From positions 26,197,765 through 26,261,764 of the forward strand of contig CM055098.1 in NCBI GenBank assembly GCA_029204225.1: a stretch of DNA of 64,000 nucleotides. The letters run 5' to 3'. The notes beneath the pieces were generated by a model. The model was not told the DNA's origin. It saw only the letters and a program-made list of their open reading frames with translations, and searched no databases. Shown piece by piece: positions 33,975 to 44,483 of this stretch. The position numbers and the translations under genes were made by a program. The DNA comes from Diphasiastrum complanatum (taxonomy: Eukaryota > Streptophyta > Lycopodiopsida > Lycopodiales > Lycopodiaceae). Within the stretch, counting starts at the first letter, position 1. The number at the start of each line of letters is the position of its first letter.

Positions 33975-35275
33975 TTATGACCAAAACAAGTTCAACTTAT
34001 GAGTGGGGAGACTTATGAAATGGGCATGAAAAGAACCTTGGCCACCACTGCCCAAGTGCGAGGGCCCTACCGTCTCCATTCGCTTCTTAGCTGCATCTCT
34101 TTGTTGCTTGAAATGATCTAGATCTTCTCGAAATTCTTTCTTTGCAAACTTCCAATCGTCCTTGTGCACGTTGTATGGTCTAGATTTGCCAGATCTCATC
34201 GCATCTCAAATTTCTGATTTGAGGTGGCTCATCACGCCTCCCATGCGTTGTTCCATCCATATTCGGTCAAATTCCAAATCAGGGGAGGGGACTGGAAATT
34301 CTCTATACAACTGGTCAATGACATAATTCTTTTCCTCATCACTTTGTTTATGCCAGTCCTTGAAAATGTCCCTGTTGAAGACCACATGCGTGAGTGGTGA
34401 TGACGCAACCACTGCGGTCATTCTCCACTATGTGCTTATCCGCGTCTATGTCATAGGATGGCAAGACGTCAGCTGAAGGAGAGGTGGCAAAGGGAGTGTC
34501 AAGAGGAGTGGGGGAGTTGACTACAACGAGAATGATTCGGGGAGGAGTTTGAAGAGGATCATGAGAAGAGTGGGGGTATGAAGAGGAGAAGGTTGGGGAG
34601 GAGTTTGGGCAGGAGTGTAACCAACAGGGGTTTGAATGGGAGGCAAAATGGGTGGAGTGGCTTGGCAAGAGGGATTACGGTGCCATGGAGACCCCATAGG
34701 GGGCGTGGGTATCGCAGAAGAAAAAATGTGAGGATAGAGTGTGGGGGTGTCGGGATAATTAGGTGTGACAGATGCAGGAGTCAAAGTATCACGTGCAATT
34801 CGCGTTGCTTCTTGAGTTAGGGTTTCTCGAAGTAAGGAAGACCGACGAGGCCTGCAAGATGGATGTGCTTGTGGACTAGAGGCCGCATGAAGCACGACAT
34901 CATCGACATCACTGCCACAACAGGAGCCACCGCTGAGGTGACTCCTCCTACAATCGCTCTTTTTTCGGCCAAAATGTTGGGAAGAGGCACTGGCATTAGA
35001 GTGCACGGGGGAGGGACCCCCGGACCCTCGTGGAAGGGGGGAACACCTCGGTCGGAGGGTTGTGGGAACTAGATCTCCTCAGAACGAGATGATGTAGACA
35101 ACCTATCTGAACTCCGTGCATCCCAACGAGCCCGTAGTCTCTCCATAATCTTGCTTACATGCGAGGGAGACATCCCATCCATATAATTGAGGACCTCATC
35201 ATCACTCATGGATGAAAAACGGGATGACCCGCGACTGCGGCCAGATCCGTGACTTGGAGATGTGTCATGAGACAT
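33975..35275 (-). pseudogene. En/Spm-associated plant transposon protein, decayed
   Basis: From the ATG at 35275: a Ser-rich head (MSHDTSPSHGSGRSRG), an acidic helix (DDEVLNYMDGMSPSHVSK), a long Pro/Thr-rich segment (about 35000-34500) and, after frameshifts, an alpha-helical core at 34421-33975 (WHKQSDEEKNYVIDQLYREF, DDWKFAKKEFREDL). This arrangement resembles the accessory protein family of plant CACTA elements annotated 'transposase, Ptta/En/Spm'. Function in that family is poorly defined. Stops between 34421 and 34199 show decay. Confidence 0.6.
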
Positions 35276-35334
35276 TGGGGATAGGATTTGGAATAATCTC
35301 TGCAAGCAATAAAATATATTTTTAGATGTAGAGT

Positions 35335-35622
35335 TAATTAGTGCAAGAATTAAATTCAAATAAATGAGTTAAGGAAAGAGGACTCTCTGCTATAATATCG
35401 CCTTCCTCTATGTTAGGAAGGACTTTTATTCCTTTTTGATCATATATAATAAGATCTGCATCCTGAGCAACCTGAAAGGTTGTTAAGACAGGAGCAACTT
35501 GCTTTTGAGGGCCCTCGATCTCAGGTGCAATGCTTACACTGTTCTGTGCATAGGTTCTGATCAACCCTTGCCGAAATCTATATACATCGCCAAGAGTATA
35601 CGGCTCAAGACTGAACTGTCGT
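35335..35622 (-). pseudogene. Last recognisable exon of the histone-H3-like fusion gene (tentative)
   Basis: An acceptor-like GTGACGACAG at 35623 precedes a frame starting FSLEPYTLGDVYRFRQGL and ending SLTHLFEFNSCTN at a stop. I assign it to the same gene because it is on the same strand, has good splice signals and shares composition with the upstream exons. No known domain. Confidence 0.4.
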
Positions 35623-35714
35623 CACACAACACGAGAATCAAGAAATTACAAACAATCATAGTAAAGAGATATGAATCAGAATGAAAAGAACTACAAATGA
35701 ACAAAATATTATCT

Positions 35715-35822
35715 TTTCAATATCTACATCCACTTGTAGATTATACCACTCAAAAAATAGCTTCGTATTGTACAGGACGAACCCGCACAACTAAAAGCGT
35801 CATTCTGCTATACACACTACAT
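35715..35822 (-). pseudogene. Small exon of the H3-like fusion gene (tentative)
   Basis: Between an acceptor-like ATAGCAG and AAAG lies a reading with VVRVRPVQYEAIF and, after a one-base slip in a T run, EWYNLQVDVDIEK. Too short to classify. Confidence 0.3.
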
Positions 35823-36219
35823 ATATTGAACGAAATTTAGTAATATTATGATAGAAAATTTATTTATGCTATGATGATAGATTTTAACCAAAAAAAAATA
35901 CATGCATATCAGAGATAAATTGAATATACCTTGAGAGATCTAATGATTATCTCTCCAATTGAGGTTGTCGTTGTCGGTATTTTCTGAACGACACATGAAG
36001 TAGATAATCAAATTTTCTATGTGTATTTGCAGCTGAGTTTAATTTTACACATAGAAAATTTGATACTCCCTCCTTATTTATCTTTACAGAAATAATGTTC
36101 AAGTTCCAATGCCGACTGAAACAACCAAAATACAAATATCGATAAATCCAGACTTATTAAAGCAATGTCGCATGCAACAATCCAGATTAAAGCAACAAAA
36201 GCAAAAGAGCAATCCTTAC

Positions 36220-36486
36220 TTGTTTTCATATGGAATCAAATTCGCCACTGGACTGCATTCGATAAAATATACAGCCTTCTCAAAATCGGCTTCTTTTGCC
36301 CTTATCGCTCCCATGAAAAATGGACTAACAACAAAAACTATACCATGGGAATCGAAACTAATATTATCCTGCAAAAATGGGCCTCCAGCTTCTACTATTA
36401 CATCTGAAATTTTTGATGTTTTATCTTTTAGCTCGACACAAAATTTGGGGCCTAATGCTTTTACGTGAATTTGGAAGAAAAAAATC
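36220..36486 (-). pseudogene. Exon segment of the H3-like fusion gene: unknown beta-rich domain
   Basis: Starts near IHVKALGPKFCVELKD and reads to YFIECSPVANLIPYEN, then the donor ACAA|GTAAGG at 36220/36219. The frame differs from the preceding segment (ending about 36480), so a frameshift lies between them. The pattern of short hydrophobic strands is distinctive, but I recognise no family. Confidence 0.4.
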
Positions 36487-37089
36487 AAAATAATTGTCGA
36501 GAAGATCAATTTTATTAGCTAGGTAGGCCTCGTACCGGTTATAATGGTCAGAATAAAAAAAAACTTGGGCAGGTTTGTATGGAATTCTGACAAAAGGATT
36601 ATGTACAGGAGCATAAAGAGAAGTAGATACAATATTTATAGATTTTTTTGTTATTTTGTCGAGCTCCTCTTGGGTAATATACACTTTTGGTGAAGAAACC
36701 TGTTGAGGAGCAGGAGGAATAACAGGAGGAGGAAGGGGTGATGATTCTTGATCTGAATCAGATTATCTAGCATCTGACTCAGAGCTCAGGACGATCCGGG
36801 GTCTCTTGGCAGGGATAACTCTAGGAGGAAGGGAAGCAGTTGGCCTTCGAGATCCAGCTTTCTTAGAGACGTGCTGCTTCCTTTTCCTCTTAGAAGTAGT
36901 CGGCAAGTTGGCTCTATCCAGAGGCAGGTCTCTGGAGGTGCTGGCGTTCTCTACATGTAGACCAGAAAAACGGTCCCGAAGTTTTCTGAGAATGACGAAA
37001 TCTTTTGGCATGATGGTGACACACTTAGCATGCACTGCCAAAAGACAGGTATCCTCAAAAAACTGGGACAAAAAATCCTCTGCAGTGCC
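36430..37089 (-). pseudogene. Histone H3-like fold, C-terminal half, fused to basic and unknown domains
   Basis: Near the high-coordinate end the minus strand reads EDFLSQFFEDTCLLAVHA then KCVTIMPKD, clearly matching histone H3 alpha-2/alpha-3 (family: [21 protein letters not shown]). Canonical H3 ends about 15 residues later. This one continues with a basic, NLS-rich linker (TSKRKRKQHVSKKAGSRR), a Ser/Asp stretch with an in-frame TAA at about 36768, a Pro-rich segment and ITQEELDKITKKSIN...YAPVHNPFVRIPYK. The first half of the fold lies at 43369-43610, beyond an inserted copia element. The alpha-2 start lacks about ten bases relative to H3, which shifts the frame. The gene is broken several times. 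Confidence 0.7.
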
Positions 37090-37945
37090 TGATAAATTTT
37101 ACAGTTTTTAGGACAATAATGATTGTACTTTACAATCATAGAGAGTTATTGGTTGCTTAATCAATGAATCTATCAAGTTCTACACATTAGATCTTGATCT
37201 AGATTCACTACACTTGGATTTAAGCAAGAGCACAACACATCATTTTTTAGTGAGAGCGGCTTCACACGTGTGGAGTACTGTCCACTGTACGACCTGCACC
37301 TGAAACAACAAGTACAATGATACTAGATAGCAATCATGCATAAAAATCACAAGACAAATGACTAGAAATCTCACAAAAGTGTAGAGTGCAAAAGTCTCAT
37401 CAATATTCTTAGGGAAATGATGATCCTTTTATGGATCAAGTACATCCATGAGTCTGGTACAGTCCAACAGGCCTTCACACGTGTGAAGAGTGCCACATCA
37501 CTCAGATCTATCCATTTTATCCATCCTTGATCCTTATCCAATAGTTGGCCTTCTAGAATATGACTAAAATCCAAAAAGCTAGTCTCCTAGAATATAGGAA
37601 TATTCCCTACAAAATAGGATCTAAGGAAAATAGTCAACTCTTATCTTCTAGTACTCTATACACACGTGTGAACATCCACTTGCCATGTGGGAGCATTTAC
37701 TCATGCACATGCAAGGAAAAGCTAATTTGTAGGTGACTAGTCAACTTGACTAAAAACTAGTCATTTCATGTTCACACTAACTAGAATGATACAAAATCAA
37801 TTTGGATATATACAAACATGAAAAGTACATCCTTTCACACATGGGAACAGGCTCTACACGTGTGAAATCATATCATCAACATATTCTAATGTTTGATCAA
37901 TATTTACATGAACCAATGTCAAGTGAAAAGTGACAATTTTCAACA
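37090..37945 (-). repeat. Copia 3' LTR (856 bp, minus-strand element)
   Basis: Plus-strand ends TGATAAATTTTACAG and TTTTCAACA. It contains several CACACGTGTG-type palindromes. Confidence 0.95.
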
Positions 37946-37958
37946 CTCCTCCTCACTT

Positions 37959-39350
37959 CTAACTTGGCAAATCTAGTGTACATCTATCTACAATTCCAAG
38001 AGCATATCTTAACTTAAAAAATGGATCTTTGGACAATGGTTTGGTTAAGATATCAGCTATGCATTCGGATGATGGTACATGATGTAGTTGCACTTCCTTG
38101 GATTGTACCTTCTCCCTCACAAAGTGGTGAGCTATCTCAATATGCTTTGTTCTAGCATGGAAGATAGGATTTGAAGCAATTTGTTGAGAAGCTTGATTGT
38201 CACAAAATATGTAAGGGATCTCCTCGGCCTCTAGCACATGTAGTTCCATCAAGAGTCTTCTTAGCCATAGGAGCTCTTTGGTTGTTGAAGTCAATGCCTT
38301 GTACTCGGCTTCACAAGAAGATAGTGAGATTGTATCTTGCTTTTTGGAAAGCCAAGATATCACTCCTCCACAAAGAAAGGTTGCAAATGCACTAATGGAC
38401 TTCCTATCCATCTTGTCTCCTGCAAAATCTTAATCCGAGTAGGCTCTCAAGTGCAAGTTAGATCCTTCACAAAGTATGCCAAAAAATCTAGTACTAGAAA
38501 CATATCTAAGTACTCTCTTGGCACTTTTCCAATGATGAACTAAAGGAGCTTGCATACTTTGACTCAACTTGCTTACACAAAAACTTAAGTCAGGTCTAGT
38601 GATAGTTAAATAGATTAGAGAGCCTATAAGCTTCCTAAAGAGAGTGATGTCCTCAAAGGATGCTTCATCACCTTCATTAGTTGCTTTCACAACATGCTCC
38701 ATAGGGGTGTCAATCCCCTTACAATCTTTCATACCAAATCTTTCAAGAATGGAAGTAGCATACTTAGATTGACTTATGAAAGTACAATTGCTACTTCTAG
38801 ACACTTCTATCCCAAGTATAAACTTTAGGAAGCCTAGATCTACCATCTTGAACTCACTAGATAAGTCAACTTTTACTTTGCCTATGCCATCATCATCATT
38901 TCCTGTCATAATGATGTCATCAACATAAAGAACTAAAATGATGATCTTTCCTTCATTACATTTGAAATATAAAGAAGGTTCATAAGCACTTAGTACAAAG
39001 CCAAGGGAATAGAGAAAATCATGCAACCTAGAGTACCAAGCTCTAGGTGCTTGCTTCAAGCCATATAGGCTCTTCCTTAAGTAGCACACCTTTTGCTCCT
39101 CACCAACCTTGATGAAGCCCTCGGGTTGCATCATGTAGATATCCTCTTCTAAGAATCCATTCAAGAAGGCATTTGTCACATCCATTTGGTAAGATCCCAT
39201 TTGAACAAAGTAGCAATGCAAATGATTAATCTAATAGTTACAAGCTTAGCTACAGGTGCAAATGTTTCTTCATAATCCAATCCTTTTATTTAAAGAAATC
39301 CCTTAGCTTTGTATTTACTAATAGATCCATCTTGATTGTACTTAATTCTA
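37959..39350 (-). pseudogene. Copia reverse transcriptase C-terminal part and RNase H
   Basis: 39221-38430 carries MDVTNAFLNGFLEEDIYM, SLYGLKQAPRAWYSRL and the intact catalytic YVDDIIMTGND. RNase H motifs include YSD, CEAEYKAL and CDNQAS. In-frame TAA at 38430-38432 separates YSD from DFAGDK, and the reading then continues from 38429 to the stop at 37959. This looks like a point mutation. A separate break upstream of 39221 (39222-39360) disrupts the start of the polymerase domain. Confidence 0.9.
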
Positions 39351-39359
39351 TAAATCCAC

Positions 39360-41911
39360 TTACATGCAAGTGGTTTTTTTTCCTCTTGGAGGATTTACAA
39401 GATTCCAAGTATGATTCTCTTCTAATGCATCATACTCTACTTGCATTGCATCTCTCCAAACTTTAGATTTACATGCTTCTTCAAAAGATGATGGTTCTTC
39501 AATCAATGTAGCTAAAAAAGAGTAAGAGGTAGAAGATGTAGAGCCTTCCTTTTGCTTTCCCTTGTCCACATAGGTAAGCCTTGAGGGCTCGGCCTTGCTC
39601 CTTGATGATCTTCTTGGCCCCTTTTGACTCGGATTCAAATCTCCATCCTCGGGTTTGTCATTATTCTCCTCGGGTTTGTCAAGATCCTCCTTGGATTTGT
39701 CAAGATCTTCAATGCACAATGGGTTAGATCCATTTGACAAGCTCTTAGCAAATTGTGACTCATCAAAAAGTACATCCTTGCTTACCTTTACTTTCTTGGA
39801 TGTAGGATCATATATCCTATATCCCTTGCTATTTTCTCCATAGCCAACAAAGATTCCTTTGAAGGAGGTAGCATCTTCTTTCCTTCTAGTCTCCAAAGGA
39901 ATGTGTACATAACAAGTACATCCAAAGATCTTAAAATCTTTTACATTGGGTTTCTTATCAAACAAGGCTTGATAAGGTGAGATCCCATCTATAGCACTAC
40001 TAGGAAGTCTATTACACAAATAATTAGCACATGTTATGGCTTCTCCCCAAAATGAGATGGGAAGTGATGCATCAAGCCTCAAGGACTTTGCACACTCACA
40101 TAGACTCCTATTTTTCCTCTCGGCCACCCCATTTTGTTGAGGGGTGTAGGAACAAGTGTATTGTAACTTAATACCATTGATCTCACAAAAGTCTTTCATT
40201 TTATTGGAGGTGTACTCTCCTCCATTATCACATCTTAGTGCTTTGATAGAAGTACTAAGTTGTTTCTCTACTAGAGACTTGAACTTAATGAAAGCTTCAT
40301 AAACAAGACTTTTCTTTGATAGTAACTCAATCCATGTGAATCTAGTACAATCATTTATAGAAGTTACATACATCAAGGCACCTCCATTACTCGCATGTGA
40401 AAAACTATGTACATCAGAATGTATGAGATCCAAGGGAGAGAGAGATCTTGATGAAGATTTCTTGTAAGAAGATTTGTGTGACTTTGCAAGGCCACATGCC
40501 TCACACATTTTTTCACACTTCTTGAAAGTTCTTGGTAGGCCGAGAGCTAGTTCCTTGCTTGCCATTGACTCCATAGATTGAAGATTAGGATGGCCTAATC
40601 TCTTATGCCAAAGCTCCACTTGAGTTAGCTTCTCCCTAGCCAAGTTCACACTTTCACTTGCAACATTAGCATCCAACTTGAAAAGTCTACCTTGCTTAAT
40701 GCCACTAGCTATGCACTTATCATTTTTCAAGATGGAACAAACTCCATTCTTGAAATGTACATCTAGTCCATTGTCCATTAATTGTCCTACACTAAGCAAG
40801 TTTCTTGAAATGGTAGGAACATACAAAACATTATCTAGATCTATCCTTTTAGATGTGCCTAAGCAAAGAGGTATAGATCCTATGCCATCTATCTTGCATG
40901 CTTGATCACTAGCAGTGTATATTGACTTCTTAGAGTCATTACAAGATAGAAGAGTAGAAAAATAATGCCTGTTAAAGGACATGTGGGAACTAGCCCCACT
41001 ATCTATCCACCATGTGTCTTGACTTGAAGTTGGTGTAGATGCAACCATTAAGGATGTGTTGAATCCATCCTCATATTCTTCCTCTTGAGCAATGTTCCCT
41101 TGATCTCCTTTGGCTTGTTGATTCTTCTTCAAGTAGCATTCTGAGGCAAAGTGTCCTTTCTTTCCACAAAAGAAACACTTTAGTTTTGCCTTGTTCTTCA
41201 CTTTGCCTTTGGAGGTAGATCCTCCATTCTTCATCTCGGCCTCCTTGACTTGATTTTTCTTGAATGGATTTTGCTTTTTCTTGCCTTTAGATGTAAAGTT
41301 AGCTTTCTCCTCTCCTCCATTAAGTGACATGCTATCCATTCTTGTCTTGAGGTGTAGAAGCCTACTCTCCTCGGCCACAAGAACATTGTGCAACTTTTCA
41401 ATGGATGGAAGAGAGTCTTGAATGGCAAATGATTGGACTAAGTTGGTAAACTCATCACTTAGACCATTCAAAATGATTTGTACTAGTTCTTGATCTTGGA
41501 TCTTCTCTCCTATTGCACTTAACTCCTTGTTAAGAGATTTGATCCTAAGAACATACTCTTGTCCACTCTCTCCACTTCCTTTCATGCTTTGGAAAACTTG
41601 ATTTCTTAGCATGAGGATTCTTGAAGTATTGTTGGATTCATAAATGCTCTTTAATAAATCCCAAGCCTCTTTGGATGAGGTACAAGAAGACACCTCTTTC
41701 AAGAGGTCATTGCACAATGTAGAGCTAATCTTGCTCTCTTCTTGTATTTGGCTTGTTCTTGGGGAGTTTGAGGCTCTTCCTCTACTCCTTGAGCTATGTC
41801 ATATAGATCATGGATCACTAGGAGTGATTCCATTCTCACTTTCCAAATGGAATAATTTGTGGAAGTGAGTCTCTCACTTGATTCCATCAAATATCCACCC
41901 ATGGATGACAT
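39360..41911 (-). pseudogene. Copia gag, protease and integrase
   Basis: The Gag start at 41911 (LTSTNYSIWKVRMESLL) is frameshifted near 41700 into a 785-codon frame, 41717-39360. Domains in order: capsid, CCHC knuckle (CFFCGKKGHFASEC), protease with intact DSGASSHMS, GAG-pre-integrase (LWHKRLGHPNLQSM), integrase core with HSDVHSF, RCDNGGEYTS and NGVAERKNRSL, then the acidic linker and the start of reverse transcriptase. Apart from the early frameshift this portion is unusually well kept, consistent with the near-identical LTRs. Confidence 0.92.
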
Positions 41912-42506
41912 TTTAGAATGAATGCTCTTTTAAAAATCACAAAGATTTTTGAATTTTAAAAGATCTATGAAAAGGCCTAAAGCTTACTAGAATGCCTATA
42001 GGCTTGTCTCTATCAAACTAGCACACAAGCTTGAATGATACTCAAAGATCTTACCAAAAATTTCTAGCTTTCACTCTCACAAAAAAATTGCTTTACACTT
42101 TTCTTAGAGATTTCACTTCAACTAAGGATCTGAACAAATCAGCCTCTTAAGATCTGATCTTAGACTCTAAAAAGAAATGCTTCAATGATCTAAAACACTA
42201 TTTGGTCATAGGCATTAGTTAGAATGAATCTAGATCAATACTATGCTTCAAAAAGCACCAAAAATGAACTAGTATTGTGATTTTGGGACCAACAAACACA
42301 AAGTAGCTTGAATTGAAAGTTGCTGTACGGTTTCACATGTGTGAAAAGTACATACACAGCCTCCAAGTCGTTTTTATCCAAATGATTACAAGCTATCACT
42401 CTAGAAGAACTCGCCCTCACTAGTATTGGCCAAAAAACAAATTTTGCCAATGATCTTTACAAGATTTATGATTCAATGATCACTCTCTTACTTAGCTCTG
42501 ATACCA

Positions 42507-43368
42507 TGATAAATTTTACAGTTTTTAGGACAATAATGATTGTACTTTACAATCATAGAGAGTTATTGGTTGCTTAATCAATGAATCTATCAAGTTCTAC
42601 ACATTAGATCTTGATCTAGATTCACTACACTTGGATTTAAGCAAGAGCAATGGATCAACACATCATTTTTTAGTGAGAGCGACTTCACACGTGTGGAGTA
42701 CTGTCCACTGTACGACCTGCACCTGAAACAACAAGTACAATGATACTAGATAGCAATCATGCATAAAAATCACAAGACAAATGACTAGAAATCTCACAAA
42801 AGTGTAGAGTGCAAAAGTCTCATCAATATTCTTAGCAAAATGATGATCCTTTTATGGATCAAGTACATCCATGAGTCTGGTACAGTCCAGCAGGCCTTCA
42901 CACGTGTGAAGAGTGCCACATCACTCAGATCTATCCATTTTATCCATCCTTGATCCTTATCCAATAGTTGACCTTCTAGAATATGACTAAAATCCAAAAA
43001 GCTAGTCTCCTAGAATATAGGAATATTCCCTACAAAATAGGATCTAAGGAAAATGGTCAACTCTTATCTTCTAGTACTCTATACACACGTGTGAACATCC
43101 ACTTGCCATGTGGGAGCATTTACTCATGCACATGCAAGGAAAAGCTAATTTGTAGGTGACTAGTCAACTTGACTAAAAACTAGTCATTTCATGTTCACAC
43201 TAACTAGAATGATACAAAATCAATTTGGATATATACAAACATGAAAAGTACATCCTTTCACACATGGGAACAGGCTCTACACGTGTGAAATCATATCATC
43301 AACATATTCTAATGTTTGATCAATATTTACATGAACCAATGTCAAGTGAGAAGTGACAATTTTTAACA
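42507..43368 (-). repeat. Copia 5' LTR (862 bp, minus-strand element)
   Basis: Matches 37090-37945. The primer-site complement GCTCTGATACCA adjoins it at 42495-42506. Confidence 0.95.
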
Positions 43369-43610
43369 GTGCTTGCATGGCTGTCACGACAAAATGAACA
43401 TTTAGCCCAAGTGACAGAGTGACATTCCTGACAGATCGGCTGAAAGGAGCTCTAGGGATCAACAGTTCAGTTGATCTCTGGAGTTTTCTAATCTCCCTCA
43501 GGTAGACCTGCTTCTTGCCACGTCTACGACAAGTACTAGGGGGAACACGAGCATGGGAAGGCTATACAGTGGTTATGGCACGGACAGTGGATTTGGTCCT
43601 GGCCATCATT
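43369..43610 (-). pseudogene. Histone H3-like fold, N-terminal half
   Basis: The minus strand opens with MARTKS (ATG at 43607, or an overlapping one at 43610), as in histone H3 including the K4 position. An in-frame TAG stands at codon 15. It then reads YLREIRKLQRSTELLI and PFSRSVRNV, matching H3 alpha-N/alpha-1 (ALREIRKYQKSTELLI...PFQRLVREI). Loop 1 has canonical length, unlike many centromeric H3 proteins, while the LLIP motif recalls them. The fold is cut after the MQA codons by the copia insertion and continues at 37089. No introns are seen within the fold, so a retrocopy or a transposon-borne histone is possible. Confidence 0.75.
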
Positions 43611-44483
43611 CTCAAAAAAAGAAATTATAAAAAAGAAGTTTGAACAAAAGAGCAGAGAATGAAAACAAAACAATTTGCAATCAGAGGGCGCTTGGGATCG
43701 ATACCAGAACTGAATATCAGTTTCGAGCGCAAGATATACACAGAATATTTTCAGAAAGGAAATGCGCGTTCAAAAGCGATATTGGAATAACGACGATATC
43801 GGTCTCGAGTGTATTGTGAGAAGGCGGACGATTAAGCAGTGAGACGGCGCGCTTGAGAGCGATATTGGGAGCGAAAACCAAAAATTTTGCGAGAAAAAAT
43901 GAAAATTTCGAGGACTTATAGATACAAAATTTTTGCACGTGTGAGGAAACATCTATGACATGTGCCGTCATCTAACTAGTCCATGTGGAATGTCCGTACT
44001 GACAATGATGACTCAATTATGAGGCCACGTGAGTTGGGACACGTGCACGAATCACCTTTCGACGCGTGTCATTCTCACACGTGACAGATGTCAGATCAAT
44101 CGTTGTCTGTACAACGGATTTTTTTTGACCAATCATACAATGACATGTGTCATTTTGTAACCACGTGCAAATTTTTTTTACAGGTAGGTCATTTTCGGCT
44201 CAGATTTTCACGCAAATTTTTGATTTTTTGGCCGGATATTGATTTCAAGCGCGCCCTTTGCACTGACTTACTTGCGCCTGGAACTGATACTGCCTCGTTT
44301 GGTATCGCATTCAAGTGCACCTTACATCTCATTTCTTTTCTGCTCTTTGTTCACGCGTTCGGATTCAATACCGTAATTTCTAATATCTCTTTTGAGCGCA
44401 CATTGCCTTGAGGTTCTTGTCTGACCTGCAGTTTGTGCCTGAGAGCGATATTTGGAATTTTACATATGTAGTTTTTGTTTAAA
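43611..44483. promoter_or_regulatory. Mirror-symmetric divergent promoter region with motif array
   Basis: The spacer between the minus-strand H3-like gene and the plus-strand gene at 44484 is a long imperfect inverted repeat (about 43681-43985 against 44130-44453). It carries at least eleven copies of a motif close to ATATCGNTTTCAAGCGC. Minus-strand copies: 43686-43705, 43763-43785, 43846-43868, 44274-44290, 44354-44372, 44435-44453. Plus-strand copies: 43713-43730, 43795-43810, 44235-44255, 44301-44320, 44381-44401. Orientation alternates and the period is about 80 bases, mirrored about the centre. CACGTG-type cores (E-box/G-box-like) lie between. A shared bidirectional promoter or replication/transposition control region is inferred. 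Confidence 0.6.

Larger units (their letters stand above)
37090..43368 (-). mobile_element. Young Ty1/copia retrotransposon splitting the H3-like gene
   Basis: LTRs 37090-37945 and 42507-43368 differ by about ten positions and one 8-base gap by eye, roughly 1 percent, so insertion is recent. The target duplication is GTGCC (37085-37089) versus GTGCT (43369-43373). The element reads on the minus strand: 5' LTR on the right, primer site TGGTATCAGAGC (42506-42495), gag, protease, integrase, reverse transcriptase, RNase H, polypurine tract AGTGAGGAGGAG (near 37950), 3' LTR. Coding is almost complete, with two frame breaks and one clear nonsense codon. Confidence 0.95.

Noticed and set aside
43369-43610. 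Calling the H3-like segment CENH3 (centromeric histone)
   Set aside because: LLIP resembles CENH3, but loop 1 has canonical length and VTIMPKD is canonical H3. The neutral label H3-like is safer.
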